A stretch of 48,033 nucleotides of DNA from Clostridiaceae bacterium (GTDB lineage Bacteria; Bacillota; Clostridia; DSM-8532): assembly GCA_012719645.1 (NCBI GenBank), contig JAAXZX010000021.1, forward strand, positions 1 to 48,033. Reading direction: 5' to 3'. Below the pieces are notes generated by a model. The model searched no databases. It was given only the letters and a program-made list of their open reading frames with translations, and was not told the origin of the DNA. Within the stretch, counting starts at the first letter, position 1. Each line of letters begins with the position of its first letter. Below, piece after piece: positions 16,866 through 26,702 of this stretch. The position numbers and the translations under genes were made by a program.

Positions 16866-18011
16866 ATGGGGGCGGCATCACCTGATATCGGTCTTTATAT
16901 CCATATTCCTTTCTGCGCAAGAAAGTGCAGGTACTGCGATTTTGTCTCCTGGCCCGGCATGGAGGATGCCTGGGAGCCATATATAAATGCTGTAATAAAA
17001 GAACTGGAGCAGAAATCGGAAATGGCCCGGCAGCGCCGCGTTGTGTCCATCTTCCTTGGCGGGGGCACCCCTTCGCTCCTTCCCGGCAGCGCCATCCAGC
17101 GGATAATGGAAGCGGCGCGGAAGCATTATAGCCTTCTGCCAGACACCGAGACAACCATTGAAGCCAATCCGGGCACGCTGGACCATGACAGGCTCAGGGC
17201 TTACCGGGAGGCCGGAATAAACAGGCTCAGCATAGGCCTTCAGGCCTGGCAGAACCATCTTCTTGAATTCATGGGAAGGATACACAAGGCAAGTGAATTC
17301 GATGAAGCGGTTTTTATGGCCCAGGACCATGGTTTTTCCAACATAAATGCCGATATAATATTCGGGATCCCCTACCAGACCATGGAAGACTGGCTCGAAA
17401 CCATATCCAGGGTTCTGTCCTGCCAGATACCCCATGTTTCCTGCTACAGCCTCACAGTGGAAGAAGGTACCAGGTTTGGAAAGCTGAAGCAGGAAGGCAT
17501 CTGGCCGGAACCCGACGAAGATCTTGAACGCGAGATGTACCGGGCAGCCATAGATGTGTTTGGGGAAGCCGGTTTTGAGCAGTATGAAATCTCCAATATG
17601 GCGAAACCTCATTACCGCTGCCGACATAATATGAATTACTGGCTGAGGGGAGAATACCTGGGATTTGGCGTCGCCGCCCATTCCTTCTTCAACCAGGCGC
17701 GATTCGCCAATACTCCGGACCTGCGGCTGTACATGGAGAGCGTGGAGCGCGGGAATGCCGCGTTAAGCGAATACTATTATATTTCAAATGAAGAAGCTCT
17801 GTCAGAAAGCATGATACTCGGGCTGAGGCTGACGGAAGGCATTGACCTGGACGAACTGTCTTCTGTCTACCGTACCGATGTCAGGAAGAAGTATGGCAAA
17901 AAGCTGGCGGACCTTGCCGAAAGGGAGCTTGTTGAGCTCAACGGGTCTGTGGTAAGATTGACAAAAAGAGGCATGGATTTCGCCAACCAGGTATTTGTTG
18001 AGTTTATCTGA
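16866..18011 (+). CDS. hemW: radical SAM heme chaperone HemW
   Basis: HemW resembles the oxygen-independent coproporphyrinogen oxidase but acts as a heme chaperone. The 381 residues contain the radical-SAM cluster motif in PFCARKCRYCDF at about 16-27, GGGTPSLLP near 64, the SAM-binding stretch TIEANPGTLD near 96, and RLSIGLQAW near 116. The C-terminal winged-helix-like part includes GLRLTEGIDL. Confusion with HemN is unlikely given the length and the N-terminus GLYIHIPFC. It is co-directional with lepA and lies upstream of the CheA-like gene. Confidence 0.93.
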   Translation: MGAASPDIGLYIHIPFCARKCRYCDFVSWPGMEDAWEPYINAVIKELEQKSEMARQRRVVSIFLGGGTPSLLPGSAIQRIMEAARKHYSLLPDTETTIEANPGTLDHDRLRAYREAGINRLSIGLQAWQNHLLEFMGRIHKASEFDEAVFMAQDHGFSNINADIIFGIPYQTMEDWLETISRVLSCQIPHVSCYSLTVEEGTRFGKLKQEGIWPEPDEDLEREMYRAAIDVFGEAGFEQYEISNMAKPHYRCRHNMNYWLRGEYLGFGVAAHSFFNQARFANTPDLRLYMESVERGNAALSEYYYISNEEALSESMILGLRLTEGIDLDELSSVYRTDVRKKYGKKLADLAERELVELNGSVVRLTKRGMDFANQVFVEFI

Positions 18012-18048
18012 GCTTTTTCCGGCAGAGAGAATGGTGGGGGAGGATAAT

Positions 18049-19320
18049 ATGATGGAGATGAATGAGATCAGGGGAGTGGATTCAGCGGTTCCCGGACTCG
18101 CGGAGATCAGCAGGAGCTATATGAATGATTTTATCGCGGAGATAAAGGAGATCCTGGAAAAGATAGAGGTAGAGCTGGTGGATCTTGAGATGGAGCCGGA
18201 CAACGCCGATCATCTGAACTCGATCTATTGCAGCTTCGACGCGGTAAGAGGCCTTGCCGGCCTGTTGCACGATACTGTCAGCGGCAGGATAGCCGAGGCT
18301 TCCAAGGAACTCCTTGAAACCCTCCGGAAATATGGAACACCGGCCGGGAGAAGCGTCATTAACCTCCTGCTGTTTTCGGTCAGATTCATCAGAAAAATAT
18401 GCGAAAACAGTGACGACGTCAAAGACACCATGTTCATTGGTGAAGTAGAGCAGCATATCAGCAACATCCGCAAGCTGGTGGAAGATATAATCCTTGAGAT
18501 ACGCCAGCCCGAGGGACGCCGGGCCCGCATCGGCGAGATCCTCGTGGCCGAAGGAGCCATCAAGCACTCGGATGTGGAGGATATACTCAGGAAACAGAGC
18601 GGCGTCTTCAGCAGGATGAAATTCGGCGAGATCGTGCTGAAAGAAAAGAAAGTCGACGTTTCTGACATTATTAAGGCCATACGCATGCAGAAAATCAGGA
18701 ATGCGGGCGCCTCGGACCAGTATGTCAAGATCCCCCTTGAAAGGCTTGACCAGATTATTGGCATCGTAGGCAACATCGGCAGTATCTTCGATTCTATCAG
18801 GGATGAGGCCGTATTGAGGTTTGGCAGCAATGACGCCCTTACCATAGACGCATCGAAAGCGTTCAACATGGTCCAGGATGTGAGAAGCATCCTGAAGGAA
18901 CTCCGGATGGTAACTCTCCAGCAGACGTTCCAGAAGCTGACCCGCCTGGCCTGCACCATCATAGAGGAGCATCACCTCGAAGTAAGGTTTTCAACAATGG
19001 GCGAGAACATCGAGGTTGACAAGGAGATTGCCGACAAGATCGTATCACCTTTGGGCGAACTCATAAAACTTCTCCTGGAGAAGGCCTATACCGAACAGGA
19101 TGAGACAAGGAGGATAGGCAGCATAGAGGTGGTTGCCTATGAGGAAGGCAACGCGGTACATATAGGCATCACAGGAGACCAGGTGGTGGATATTGAAGGG
19201 TTCAAGTCCGACCCGCGCTTCATCGAGGTAGCCTCAGAGCTGTCAATGCTGCAGTGCCGCCTGGCAATGGATGATATGGATGGCGAAGGTACGCGCATTT
19301 CAATCATTATTCAGAGATAG
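18049..19320 (+). CDS. degenerate CheA-like protein (pseudo-histidine kinase)
   Basis: The 423-residue product aligns by eye with CheA but has lost the catalytic parts. The P1/HPt-like helices (about 15-150) have YCSFDAVRGLAGL where CheA has the phospho-His motif HTxKG, so Asp64 replaces His. Residues 158-218 hold two repeats like those of some CheA linkers (RIGEILVAEGAIKHSDVEDI and MKFGEIVLKEKKVDVSDII). A P3-like region (YVKIPLERLDQIIGIVGNI) and a P4-like ATPase fold (ELRMVTLQQTFQKL to GEGTRISIII) follow. The P4 N-box NAxxHG is replaced by LLLEKA, and the DxGxG box by TGDQVVD. There is no P5/CheW domain. A scaffold or sensor role without kinase activity is an inference. The start is set by GGGGGAGG 6 nt before ATG 18049. 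Confidence 0.8.
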   Translation: MMEMNEIRGVDSAVPGLAEISRSYMNDFIAEIKEILEKIEVELVDLEMEPDNADHLNSIYCSFDAVRGLAGLLHDTVSGRIAEASKELLETLRKYGTPAGRSVINLLLFSVRFIRKICENSDDVKDTMFIGEVEQHISNIRKLVEDIILEIRQPEGRRARIGEILVAEGAIKHSDVEDILRKQSGVFSRMKFGEIVLKEKKVDVSDIIKAIRMQKIRNAGASDQYVKIPLERLDQIIGIVGNIGSIFDSIRDEAVLRFGSNDALTIDASKAFNMVQDVRSILKELRMVTLQQTFQKLTRLACTIIEEHHLEVRFSTMGENIEVDKEIADKIVSPLGELIKLLLEKAYTEQDETRRIGSIEVVAYEEGNAVHIGITGDQVVDIEGFKSDPRFIEVASELSMLQCRLAMDDMDGEGTRISIIIQR

Positions 19321-19373
19321 GAATAAATACAGGATATATTGATCCGACCAACTCACTCCCGGCCGACTGACTC

Positions 19374-19402
19374 TTGACAAACCGGTGGGTGAGTGTTATT
19401 TT
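19374..19402 (+). promoter_or_regulatory. promoter of the hrcA heat-shock operon
   Basis: Consensus -35 TTGACA (19374-19379), 17-nt spacer, and a weaker -10 TATTTT (19397-19402). The CIRCE operator begins 9 nt downstream, where a repressor would cover the start site. Confidence 0.7.
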
Positions 19403-19411
19403 TGAATTGTG

Positions 19412-19438
19412 TTAGCACTCATCATTGGAGAGTGCTAA
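19412..19438 (+). promoter_or_regulatory. CIRCE operator (HrcA binding site)
   Basis: A perfect match to the CIRCE consensus: TTAGCACTC, 9-nt spacer, GAGTGCTAA. HrcA binds this inverted repeat and represses heat-shock operons until GroE-dependent HrcA activity falls under stress. It lies about 90 nt before hrcA, so the operon is autoregulated. Confidence 0.97.
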
Positions 19439-19528
19439 CAACAAGATGGGTAATTACATATCCGGGATATTGGAAGATTATCGGATCGAGCTCCAGGCTC
19501 CCAGGAGCGCCATCAGGGGGGTGAAGAA

Positions 19529-20584
19529 ATGGCCTGGGAAAACGAGCTTAACGACAGAAAAAAAACAATATTGAAATCCATTATTGATGTTTACATCCAG
19601 TCTGCACAGCCTGTCGGCTCCAGAACCATTGCCCGGAAGCATGACCTCGGTCTGGGATCGGCTACCATCAGGAACGAGATGGCCGACCTGGAGGAACTGG
19701 GATATATTACCCAACCCCATACATCGGCCGGGAGGGTTCCGTCGGACAAAGGGTACCGGTTTTATGTGGACCACCTGATGCAGGCTTACCAATTGGCCTA
19801 CGATGAAGCCATGCGGCTCAGGCAGGCGATGGATAACAGAGTGGAGGAACTGAACCAGCTCTTTAAAAGGGTCTGCAGCATTGTTTCCTCCTTTACGGGC
19901 TATCCTACCGTAGTTATCTCGCCCCAGCTTTCCGAAGCCCTGATCAAGTCGGTACAGGTGGTAGCCATTGATGAAAAGCACCTCCTGGCAGTACTTGTGG
20001 TCGAGGGCGGAATCGTCAGGAACAGGATGATAAAGCACGACGAAAACGTGGAAGAGGAGAATATCTTAAGGCTTTCCAACGCGCTTAACGCGAAGATATC
20101 CGGAAAGAAAATCAGCACTGTTTCGATGCCCGATACCCTTGACCTTATGCTGGCGTCCGATATTTCGGGAGCACTGGTTTCGCAGGTCCTGGACGCAGTA
20201 AGGGAATGCATACGCCGGGTCGAGAGCACCGACGTGTACCTTGACGGGGTGACCAACCTGCTCAACTACCCTGAATTCAACGACCTCATCAAGGCAAGGG
20301 AGGTTCTTGAGCTCCTAAGTGAGGAAGATGTGATCCATGCCCTGGCCAGGAGCGCCATGCAGAAGCCGAGCCTTGATGTAAGGATCGGAAGCGAGAACGA
20401 GATCGGCCCCATGAAGGAACTCAGCGTGGTGACAACCGTGTATGGCCATGAAGTCAGGAGCACCGGCGCCATAGGCGTCATCGGGCCCACCAGGATGACT
20501 TATAGCAGGGTGGTTTCTTCCATACTATATATAAAGGACCTGATCAACAGGGAGATCATGAGATTATTCAACGAGCATGGATAA
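19529..20584 (+). CDS. hrcA: heat-inducible transcription repressor HrcA
   Basis: HrcA is the CIRCE-binding repressor of the dnaK and groE operons. The 351 residues have the N-terminal winged helix (LNDRKKTILKSIIDVYIQSA, then SATIRNEMADLEELGYI and TSAGRVPSDKGYRFYVD) and the C-terminal part with IGPTRMTYSRVVSSI. ATG 19529 follows GGGGGGTGAAGAA. First gene of hrcA-grpE-dnaK-dnaJ, behind a perfect CIRCE. Confidence 0.98.
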   Translation: MAWENELNDRKKTILKSIIDVYIQSAQPVGSRTIARKHDLGLGSATIRNEMADLEELGYITQPHTSAGRVPSDKGYRFYVDHLMQAYQLAYDEAMRLRQAMDNRVEELNQLFKRVCSIVSSFTGYPTVVISPQLSEALIKSVQVVAIDEKHLLAVLVVEGGIVRNRMIKHDENVEEENILRLSNALNAKISGKKISTVSMPDTLDLMLASDISGALVSQVLDAVRECIRRVESTDVYLDGVTNLLNYPEFNDLIKAREVLELLSEEDVIHALARSAMQKPSLDVRIGSENEIGPMKELSVVTTVYGHEVRSTGAIGVIGPTRMTYSRVVSSILYIKDLINREIMRLFNEHG

Positions 20585-20620
20585 TCCGGCGGGCAATTAA
20601 CAGTTGAAAGGAAGTTATAA

Positions 20621-21265
20621 ATGAGCAACAAGGATTTACCCGATCTGAACCAGCCTGAAGGAAAGACGGCTGAGGACAGTGGGATGGAGTCACCGCTTGC
20701 GCGGGAAGAATCCGCGCAGTCCGGTGAACCGCAGGACACAAAGGCTGCTGAAGAAACCGCGGAAGGTGATTCTGCCGGCGCAGGCAGCCTGAAAGATGAG
20801 ATAAGCGCGCTGAAGCAGGCGCTGGAAAACAAGAAAAACGAGATGAATGAACTTCTGGAAAAGGCGCAGCGCCTTGCGGCAGAATACGATAACTATCGCA
20901 AGCGTACCAACCGGGAAAAGGAAAGGCTCTACAGCGATTCGGTATGCGACGTTGTTTTTAGGTTCCTCCCGGTTGTTGACAATCTTGAACGCGCCGCTGC
21001 CGCGGAAGCTGAAACCCAGGAGGGAAAGAGCCTCATGGAAGGTATCGGCATGATCCTCAGGCAGATGTCGGACATCCTCGAGAAGCTGGGAGTAAAGCCT
21101 ATAGAAGCTGTCGGGAAGACCTTTGACCCGGAGCTTCACAATGCCGTCATGCATGTAGAGGATGAAAGCTATGGCCCCGGCGAGATCATAGAGGAATTCC
21201 AGAAGGGATATATCTATAAGGATGAAATCGTTATTCGCCATTCCATGGTGAAGGTTGCGAACTAG
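20621..21265 (+). CDS. grpE: nucleotide exchange factor GrpE
   Basis: GrpE releases ADP from DnaK. The 214 residues have an acidic, low-complexity N-terminus, a long coiled coil at about 55-110 (LKDEISALKQALENKKNEMN; AAEYDNYRKRTNREKERLY), and the C-terminal beta domain with KTFDPELHNAVMHVEDE near 165 and a PGEIIEEFQKGYIYKDEIV stretch near 186. GAAAGGAAG precedes the ATG. It lies between hrcA and dnaK under the same CIRCE control. Confidence 0.97.
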   Translation: MSNKDLPDLNQPEGKTAEDSGMESPLAREESAQSGEPQDTKAAEETAEGDSAGAGSLKDEISALKQALENKKNEMNELLEKAQRLAAEYDNYRKRTNREKERLYSDSVCDVVFRFLPVVDNLERAAAAEAETQEGKSLMEGIGMILRQMSDILEKLGVKPIEAVGKTFDPELHNAVMHVEDESYGPGEIIEEFQKGYIYKDEIVIRHSMVKVAN

Positions 21266-21308
21266 ACTTTCTTTGGCCTTAATTTAAATAAACAGGAGTG
21301 ATTGAACT

Positions 21309-23159
21309 ATGGGAAAAGTAATCGGGATAGACCTCGGTACAACCAACTCATGCGTTGCCGTTATGGAAGGCGGAGAGCCTGTTGTCATCCCAAACGCTGA
21401 AGGAAGCCGCACCACACCGTCCATCGTGGCCTTTTCAAAGACGGGCGAGCGGCTTGTGGGGCAGGTCGCGAAGCGGCAGGCCATAACCAACCCCGAAAGA
21501 ACGGTTATTTCCATAAAGAGAGATATGGGTACCGATAAAAAGGTCAAGATTGACGACAAATACTATACACCACCGGAAATCTCAGCAATGATCCTGCAGA
21601 AGCTGAAGGCTGACGCGGAAGCATACCTGGGCGAGAAAGTAACCCAGGCGGTTATTACAGTGCCGGCGTATTTCTCCGATTCCCAGCGCCAGGCTACAAA
21701 GGATGCGGGGAGGATTGCCGGGCTTGAGGTATTAAGGATTATCAACGAGCCTACGGCCGCAGCGCTGGCCTATGGCCTTGACAAGGAGACAGATCAGAAA
21801 ATACTTGTATTCGACCTGGGAGGCGGAACCTTTGACGTGTCCATCCTGGAGATCGGCGACGGCGTTTTTGAGGTGCTTGCCACCAGCGGCAACAACCGCC
21901 TTGGCGGTGATGATTTCGACCAGCGCATCATGGACTGGATGGCCGACAGCTTCAAGCAGGAATACGGCATAGACCTCAGGAACGACAAGATGGCCATGCA
22001 GAGGCTGAAGGAGGCTGCAGAGAAGGCGAAGATAGAACTTTCAACGGTAGCCCAGACCAGCATCAACCTGCCTTTTATCACGGCAGACACGTCAGGTCCG
22101 AAACATCTGGACATGACCCTTACACGGGCCAAGTTTGACGAAATGACCGCAGACCTGGTGGAGAAGACCATGGGACCCACCAGGCAGGCTTTGGCGGATG
22201 CAGGCCTTTCCCCCAACGATATACACAGGGTTCTGCTGGTAGGCGGATCAACCCGTATCCCGGCTGTCCAGGAGGCCATCAAGAAGTTCCTGGGCAAGGA
22301 GCCCTTCAAGGGAATCAACCCGGATGAATGCGTAGCCATAGGCGCTGCCATACAGGCGGGAGTCCTGTCAGGAGAAGTGAAGGACCTTCTGCTCCTGGAT
22401 GTAACCCCCCTGTCCCTGGGTATTGAAACACTGGGCGGTGTGTTCACCAGGCTCATCGAGCGCAACACCACCATACCGACGAAGAAGAGCCAGATATTCT
22501 CGACGGCCGCCGACGGGCAGACCAGCGTGGATATCAAGGTCTACCAGGGTGAGCGTGAAATAGCGGCGCATAACAAGCTGCTCGGGAACTTCCAGCTCAC
22601 CGGTATCCCGCCGGCTCCGCGCGGCATTCCCCAGATCGAGGTTACATTTGACATTGACGCCAACGGTATCGTTCATGTTTCAGCCAAGGACCTCGGTACC
22701 GGAAACGAGCAGCAGATAACCATAACAGCAAGCTCCAACCTGAGCGAGGCGGAAATCGAAAGGGCTGTCAAGGAAGCCGAGAAGTTTGCCGCCGAGGACA
22801 AGAGGCGCAAGGAAGAGGTTGAAATCCGTAATGAGGCCGACTCCATGGTATACCAGACCGAAAGGACCCTGAAGGACCTGGGCGACAAGCTGAGCGCCGA
22901 CGACAAAGCCAGGATCCAGGCTGAGGTCGACAAGGTCAAGGAAGCCCTGAAGGGTTCGGACATCCAGGCTATAAAGAACGCGAAGGAGTCCCTGACGCAG
23001 GCCTTCTATTCGATTTCCCAGAAGATATACCAGCAGGCCGGGCCTCAGGCAGGCGGCCCCGGCGGAGCCCAGGACGGTTTCAACCCTAACGGCGCGGGGT
23101 CCGATGACAATGTATACAACGCGGATTACAAGGTAGTGGACGAGGACGACAAGAAGTAA
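21309..23159 (+). CDS. dnaK: molecular chaperone DnaK (Hsp70)
   Basis: Hsp70 binds exposed hydrophobic segments with ATP-driven cycling. The 616-residue product is full length. The three Hsp70 signatures are present: [18 protein letters not shown] (N-terminus), [19 protein letters not shown] near 170, and [20 protein letters not shown] near 311. It ends in a GGPGGAQ-rich tail and a charged [16 protein letters not shown] precedes the ATG. It follows grpE by 43 nt and precedes dnaJ by 289 nt. Confidence 0.98.
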   Translation: MGKVIGIDLGTTNSCVAVMEGGEPVVIPNAEGSRTTPSIVAFSKTGERLVGQVAKRQAITNPERTVISIKRDMGTDKKVKIDDKYYTPPEISAMILQKLKADAEAYLGEKVTQAVITVPAYFSDSQRQATKDAGRIAGLEVLRIINEPTAAALAYGLDKETDQKILVFDLGGGTFDVSILEIGDGVFEVLATSGNNRLGGDDFDQRIMDWMADSFKQEYGIDLRNDKMAMQRLKEAAEKAKIELSTVAQTSINLPFITADTSGPKHLDMTLTRAKFDEMTADLVEKTMGPTRQALADAGLSPNDIHRVLLVGGSTRIPAVQEAIKKFLGKEPFKGINPDECVAIGAAIQAGVLSGEVKDLLLLDVTPLSLGIETLGGVFTRLIERNTTIPTKKSQIFSTAADGQTSVDIKVYQGEREIAAHNKLLGNFQLTGIPPAPRGIPQIEVTFDIDANGIVHVSAKDLGTGNEQQITITASSNLSEAEIERAVKEAEKFAAEDKRRKEEVEIRNEADSMVYQTERTLKDLGDKLSADDKARIQAEVDKVKEALKGSDIQAIKNAKESLTQAFYSISQKIYQQAGPQAGGPGGAQDGFNPNGAGSDDNVYNADYKVVDEDDKK

Positions 23160-23186
23160 CGTCAGGTTCACATAACGGGAGGCACG

Positions 23187-23237
23187 GAACGGTATATGCC
23201 CGCAACCAACGCTGCAGGCATCTACCGTTTCTCTTTG
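23187..23237 (+). terminator. imperfect hairpin after dnaK (possible partial terminator or processing site)
   Basis: Arms 23187-23200 and 23217-23230 pair over 13-14 bp with one mismatch around a 16-nt loop, followed by the pyrimidine-rich CTCTTT. It starts 27 nt after the dnaK stop. The 289-nt gap before dnaJ also holds a small hairpin CCATA-ACAC-TATGG (23313-23326) and an extended -10-like TGGTATATT (23344-23352) without a good -35, so dnaJ may have its own weak promoter. Confidence 0.4.
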
Positions 23238-23448
23238 CCGGCACAAATCCTGGTTATCAATACAAAAAGACAGGGTAATATGCGGCAAGGGATCAAATGA
23301 TGCCTCAATATTCCATAACACTATGGATGTAACGGTGAGTATGTGGTATATTAACAAAGGCCGGAAATTGGGATAATGACCTGGAGGTTTTCCCATACCG
23401 GCCATCCATGGCAGACGAGCATGGAGAACAAACGGGAGGGGTTGGCCT

Positions 23449-24573
23449 TTGGCCGAGAAAAGGGACTATTACGAGGTCCTCGGCGTGGACAGGAACGCTG
23501 CCGAGGCCGATATCAAAAAAGCATACAGACGGCTTGCAAAGCAATACCATCCTGATGTAAACAAGGGCGATGCCGATGCCGAGGCCAAGTTCAAGGAGAT
23601 AAGCGAGGCATACAGCGTTCTGAGTGACAGCGAGAAGCGCGCCCAGTATGACCGCTACGGGCACTCTGCATTTGACGGTACATCCGGTTTCAGCGGGTTT
23701 GATTTTGGCTTCGGCGGCCTTGACGACCTGTTTGAGAGCTTTATGGGGTTCGGGAGAAGCAGGGCTTCAAGGCGCACCGGTCCCCAGCGGGGAAACGATC
23801 TGCAGTATTCCATGGAAATCGAGTTTATGGAGGCTGCCTTTGGCGCCACAAAGGAGCTCAACCTGACAAGGGTACAGAACTGCAATGTCTGCGGAGGCTC
23901 AGGGTCAAAACCGGGGACGCAGCCTGAAAGCTGCAAACGCTGCAACGGCACCGGCCAGATCAGGTATTCCCAGTCAACACCCTTTGGCCAGTTTGTCAAT
24001 GTCCGCACCTGCGACCTGTGCGGCGGCGAGGGCAAGGTGATCACCCACCCCTGCGAGAGATGTAATGGAAAAGGCCGCGTAACAAAGAGCTCCAAGATCA
24101 GCATAGAAATACCTGCCGGTATAGATGACGGCCAGACCATATCCCTGAGGGGAGAGGGTGAGCCCGGCCTGAGAGGGGGCCCGCCCGGCGACCTTTTTGT
24201 TACCATACATATAAAGCCGCACCCTATTTTCAAGCGAGAAGGGTATGATGTAGTCTGCGACATTCCCATCTCCTTTGCCCAGGCAGCCCTTGGCGCCGAA
24301 ATAGAGATCCCCACCATTGACGGAAAGATGAACTACACGATCCCCGAAGGCACACAGACCGGAACTGTATTCAAGATACGGGGCAAGGGTATCAAGCATC
24401 TGAGGAGCAGCATAAGGGGCGACCAGTATATCCGTGTCAACGTGGAGGTGCCGGTAAAACTGTCCCAGAAACAGAAGGAACTGCTGCGGCAGTTTGCCGA
24501 AATCGGCGGAGATGAAGGACTGGAACAGAAAAAAGGCTTCTTCAACAAGATGAGGGATATTTTCAGGGAATGA
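23449..24573 (+). CDS. dnaJ: co-chaperone DnaJ (Hsp40)
   Basis: DnaJ delivers substrates to DnaK and stimulates its ATPase. The 374 residues include a J domain with HPD ([11 protein letters not shown] near 33), a Gly/Phe-rich stretch ([19 protein letters not shown]), four zinc-finger motifs ([32 protein letters not shown]), and the substrate-binding C-terminal domain. The start is TTG with GGGAGGGG about 7 nt upstream; no better in-frame start precedes the J domain. The stop overlaps the beginning of the frame that leads into prmA. Confidence 0.97.
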   Translation: MAEKRDYYEVLGVDRNAAEADIKKAYRRLAKQYHPDVNKGDADAEAKFKEISEAYSVLSDSEKRAQYDRYGHSAFDGTSGFSGFDFGFGGLDDLFESFMGFGRSRASRRTGPQRGNDLQYSMEIEFMEAAFGATKELNLTRVQNCNVCGGSGSKPGTQPESCKRCNGTGQIRYSQSTPFGQFVNVRTCDLCGGEGKVITHPCERCNGKGRVTKSSKISIEIPAGIDDGQTISLRGEGEPGLRGGPPGDLFVTIHIKPHPIFKREGYDVVCDIPISFAQAALGAEIEIPTIDGKMNYTIPEGTQTGTVFKIRGKGIKHLRSSIRGDQYIRVNVEVPVKLSQKQKELLRQFAEIGGDEGLEQKKGFFNKMRDIFRE

Positions 24574-24605
24574 TCCCGAGAGGGAGCGGCTTACCGGGAG
24601 AACGT

Positions 24606-25538
24606 ATGAAGTGGATTGAAGTATCAGTTACAACCAATGAACCGGCTTCCGAGATCCTGTCGGAATTCCTGATGGAACTGGGGGCAAGCGGCACCGAGAT
24701 CGTGGATGCCAATGCCTTCAGGCAGGCATCGGAGCAGAACAGTTATCTTGATTACGCCGATGACGGGCTTGCGGAGAGCTATGGGCCCGACGTGGAGGTA
24801 AAGGCATACTACCCGGAAGGCGCCGATATCGGAAAACTGCTGGGCAGGATCAGCCAAAGGATGGATGAACTGTCCGGGCTGATGGATACCGGACCGGGTA
24901 CCGTCCGCTGGCAGGTAAGGGACGATGCCGAATGGAAGGACAACTGGAAGGCATATTTCAAGCCATTCCGGCTGACTGACAGGATAGTGGTCAAACCCAG
25001 CTGGGAAAACTATGTGCCCGGCAACGGCCAGATAGTTATTGAGCTTGATCCCGGTATGGCATTCGGGACCGGTACCCATGAAACCACCCGGATGTGCGCC
25101 CTGCTTGGCGAAAAGTACCTGAAGCCTGGAGACAGGGTCCTGGACCTGGGGTGCGGCACGGCCATCCTGGCCCTCGTCGCAGCAAAGCTGGGAGCTGGAA
25201 GCGTCCTTGCGGTGGATATCGATGAGGCTGCCGTGAAGACTGCAAGGCAAAATGTCGAAAATAATGGCGAAGCCAGCCGGATTGAAGTGCGCAGAGGCGT
25301 TTTAAGCGATATCGGGAAGGAGCCCTTCGACCTTATCCTGATAAATATCATAGCCGATGTGATAATACCCCTGGCCGGCATCATCAGGGGATATACCGGT
25401 GAGAATACACGCATCATCCTTTCAGGCATCATAGGAAGCAGGCGGGATGAGGTGGTATCCATATGGCAGGACGCAGGGCTCAGGCTTGTGGAAGAAGTAA
25501 AAACGGGAGAATGGGTGGCGCTGGTATTTCATGCATAG
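24606..25538 (+). CDS. prmA: ribosomal protein L11 methyltransferase
   Basis: PrmA methylates ribosomal protein L11 with SAM. The 310-residue product has the N-terminal targeting domain (MKWIEVSVTTNEPASEILSE), the conserved DPGMAFGTGTHETTRMC near 151-167, SAM motif I VLDLGCGTAILALVAAKLGA near 178-197, and LILINIIADVI near 241. Chosen start: ATG 24606, with GGGAG 5 nt upstream; an ATG at 24570 that overlaps the dnaJ stop would add 12 uncharacteristic residues. Its end overlaps rsmE by 8 nt. Confidence 0.95.
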   Translation: MKWIEVSVTTNEPASEILSEFLMELGASGTEIVDANAFRQASEQNSYLDYADDGLAESYGPDVEVKAYYPEGADIGKLLGRISQRMDELSGLMDTGPGTVRWQVRDDAEWKDNWKAYFKPFRLTDRIVVKPSWENYVPGNGQIVIELDPGMAFGTGTHETTRMCALLGEKYLKPGDRVLDLGCGTAILALVAAKLGAGSVLAVDIDEAAVKTARQNVENNGEASRIEVRRGVLSDIGKEPFDLILINIIADVIIPLAGIIRGYTGENTRIILSGIIGSRRDEVVSIWQDAGLRLVEEVKTGEWVALVFHA

Positions 25539-26277
25539 GTTCATGGTGGGTCCCGAAAATATCAGGGACTGTGTCATCCTTATAACAGGAAGCGATTTAA
25601 AACACCTGAGCCAGGTGCTCAGGCTCGGGAAGGGCGACCTTATCGGTGTATTTGACGGAAGCGGCATCGAGTATACCGCCCGGCTGGCAGAGGTGGGCAG
25701 GGACCAGGCCGTCGCCGTGATAGTGGAGTCGCGCCAGGCCGAAACAGAACCCCGTATCCGTCTGACCCTGTACCAGGGGCTGCCAAAAATGGAGAAGATG
25801 GAGCTGATTATCCAGAAGGCCGTAGAATTGGGCGTATACAGGATCGTTCCGGTTATAACCCAAAGGACAGTGGTCCAGCCCGATACCCGGTCTGCGGAGA
25901 AAAGGACGGCAAGATGGAACAGGATCGCGGTTGAAGCTGCCAAGCAGTGCGGGCGGGCACGCGTTCCGGATGTTTCAGGCCCCGTATACCTGAAGGAAAT
26001 CCTGGTCAGCCTCGGGGCTCCGGACCTTGCCATAGCCCTCTATGAGAATGAAAAAAAAGGTTTGAAAGAAATATTGAAATGTTATAATATTAATGATGTT
26101 GGAAATATGGCACTTTTTGTAGGTCCGGAGGGTGGTTTCGCCCGAGAAGAGGTCGATGAAATGCATCATTCGGGCATCTTGACAGCAGGCTTGGGACGTC
26201 GTGTTTTAAGAGCGGAAACCGCTGCAATATCAGGTATTTCCATTATTATGTACGAGATGGGTGAAATGCAACAATGA
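25531..26277 (+). CDS. rsmE: 16S rRNA m3U1498 methyltransferase RsmE
   Basis: RsmE methylates N3 of U1498 in 16S rRNA. The 248 residues have an N-terminal PUA-like domain (HLSQVLRLGKGDLIGVFDG) and a C-terminal SPOUT domain with KMEKMELIIQKAVELGV near 89, AVEAAKQCGRARVP near 131, LFVGPEGGFAREEVDEM near 192 and LGRRVLRAETAAI near 219. It overlaps prmA and the next gene (ATGA), in the usual dnaJ-prmA-rsmE order. Confidence 0.96.
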   Translation: MHRFMVGPENIRDCVILITGSDLKHLSQVLRLGKGDLIGVFDGSGIEYTARLAEVGRDQAVAVIVESRQAETEPRIRLTLYQGLPKMEKMELIIQKAVELGVYRIVPVITQRTVVQPDTRSAEKRTARWNRIAVEAAKQCGRARVPDVSGPVYLKEILVSLGAPDLAIALYENEKKGLKEILKCYNINDVGNMALFVGPEGGFAREEVDEMHHSGILTAGLGRRVLRAETAAISGISIIMYEMGEMQQ

Positions 26278-26666
26278 GCAAGACAACATTTGTGATAACA
26301 GATGATGCGGTATTCATGCGCACACTGCTGAGAAAGATCATTGAACAGGATGAGAATTTTGAGGTCTTGGGGGAAGCCTCAAACGGACGGGAAGCGATTG
26401 AAGCTGCTGAGAAATACCAGCCCGACATCCTCACCCTTGACATTACAATGCCCGAGATGGATGGAATACAGGCGGTTCGCGAAATTCTCAAAGTGAGTCC
26501 GAAAACCAATATAATAATGGTATCCGCGATGGGACAGCAATCCATGGTCATAGAAGCCATAAAACAGGGGGCAAAGGATTTTGTGGTAAAGCCCTTCGAC
26601 AGGACAAGGGTTTTCCAGTCAATCAATAACGTCCTTGCCATGAACGACCAGGGAAACAAGGAATAA
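26274..26666 (+). CDS. CheY-like single-domain response regulator
   Basis: The 130 residues make up one receiver domain with no output domain. The acidic pocket is in TDDAVFMR (residues 9-10), the phosphoacceptor Asp is in LTLDITMPEMDG near 56, the Thr/Ser position is in IIMVSAMGQ near 84, and the conserved Lys is in FVVKPFD near 106. It resembles CheY (MPEMDGIQAVREI). ATGA overlap with rsmE ties its translation to a ribosome-maturation gene. Partner unknown; the CheX-like phosphatase at 5434 and the CheA-like protein at 18049 are candidates in the same window. Confidence 0.9.
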   Translation: MSKTTFVITDDAVFMRTLLRKIIEQDENFEVLGEASNGREAIEAAEKYQPDILTLDITMPEMDGIQAVREILKVSPKTNIIMVSAMGQQSMVIEAIKQGAKDFVVKPFDRTRVFQSINNVLAMNDQGNKE

Positions 26667-26702
26667 TGCTTTCCAGCCCGGGGGACCATGAAGGAGAAAA
26701 AG

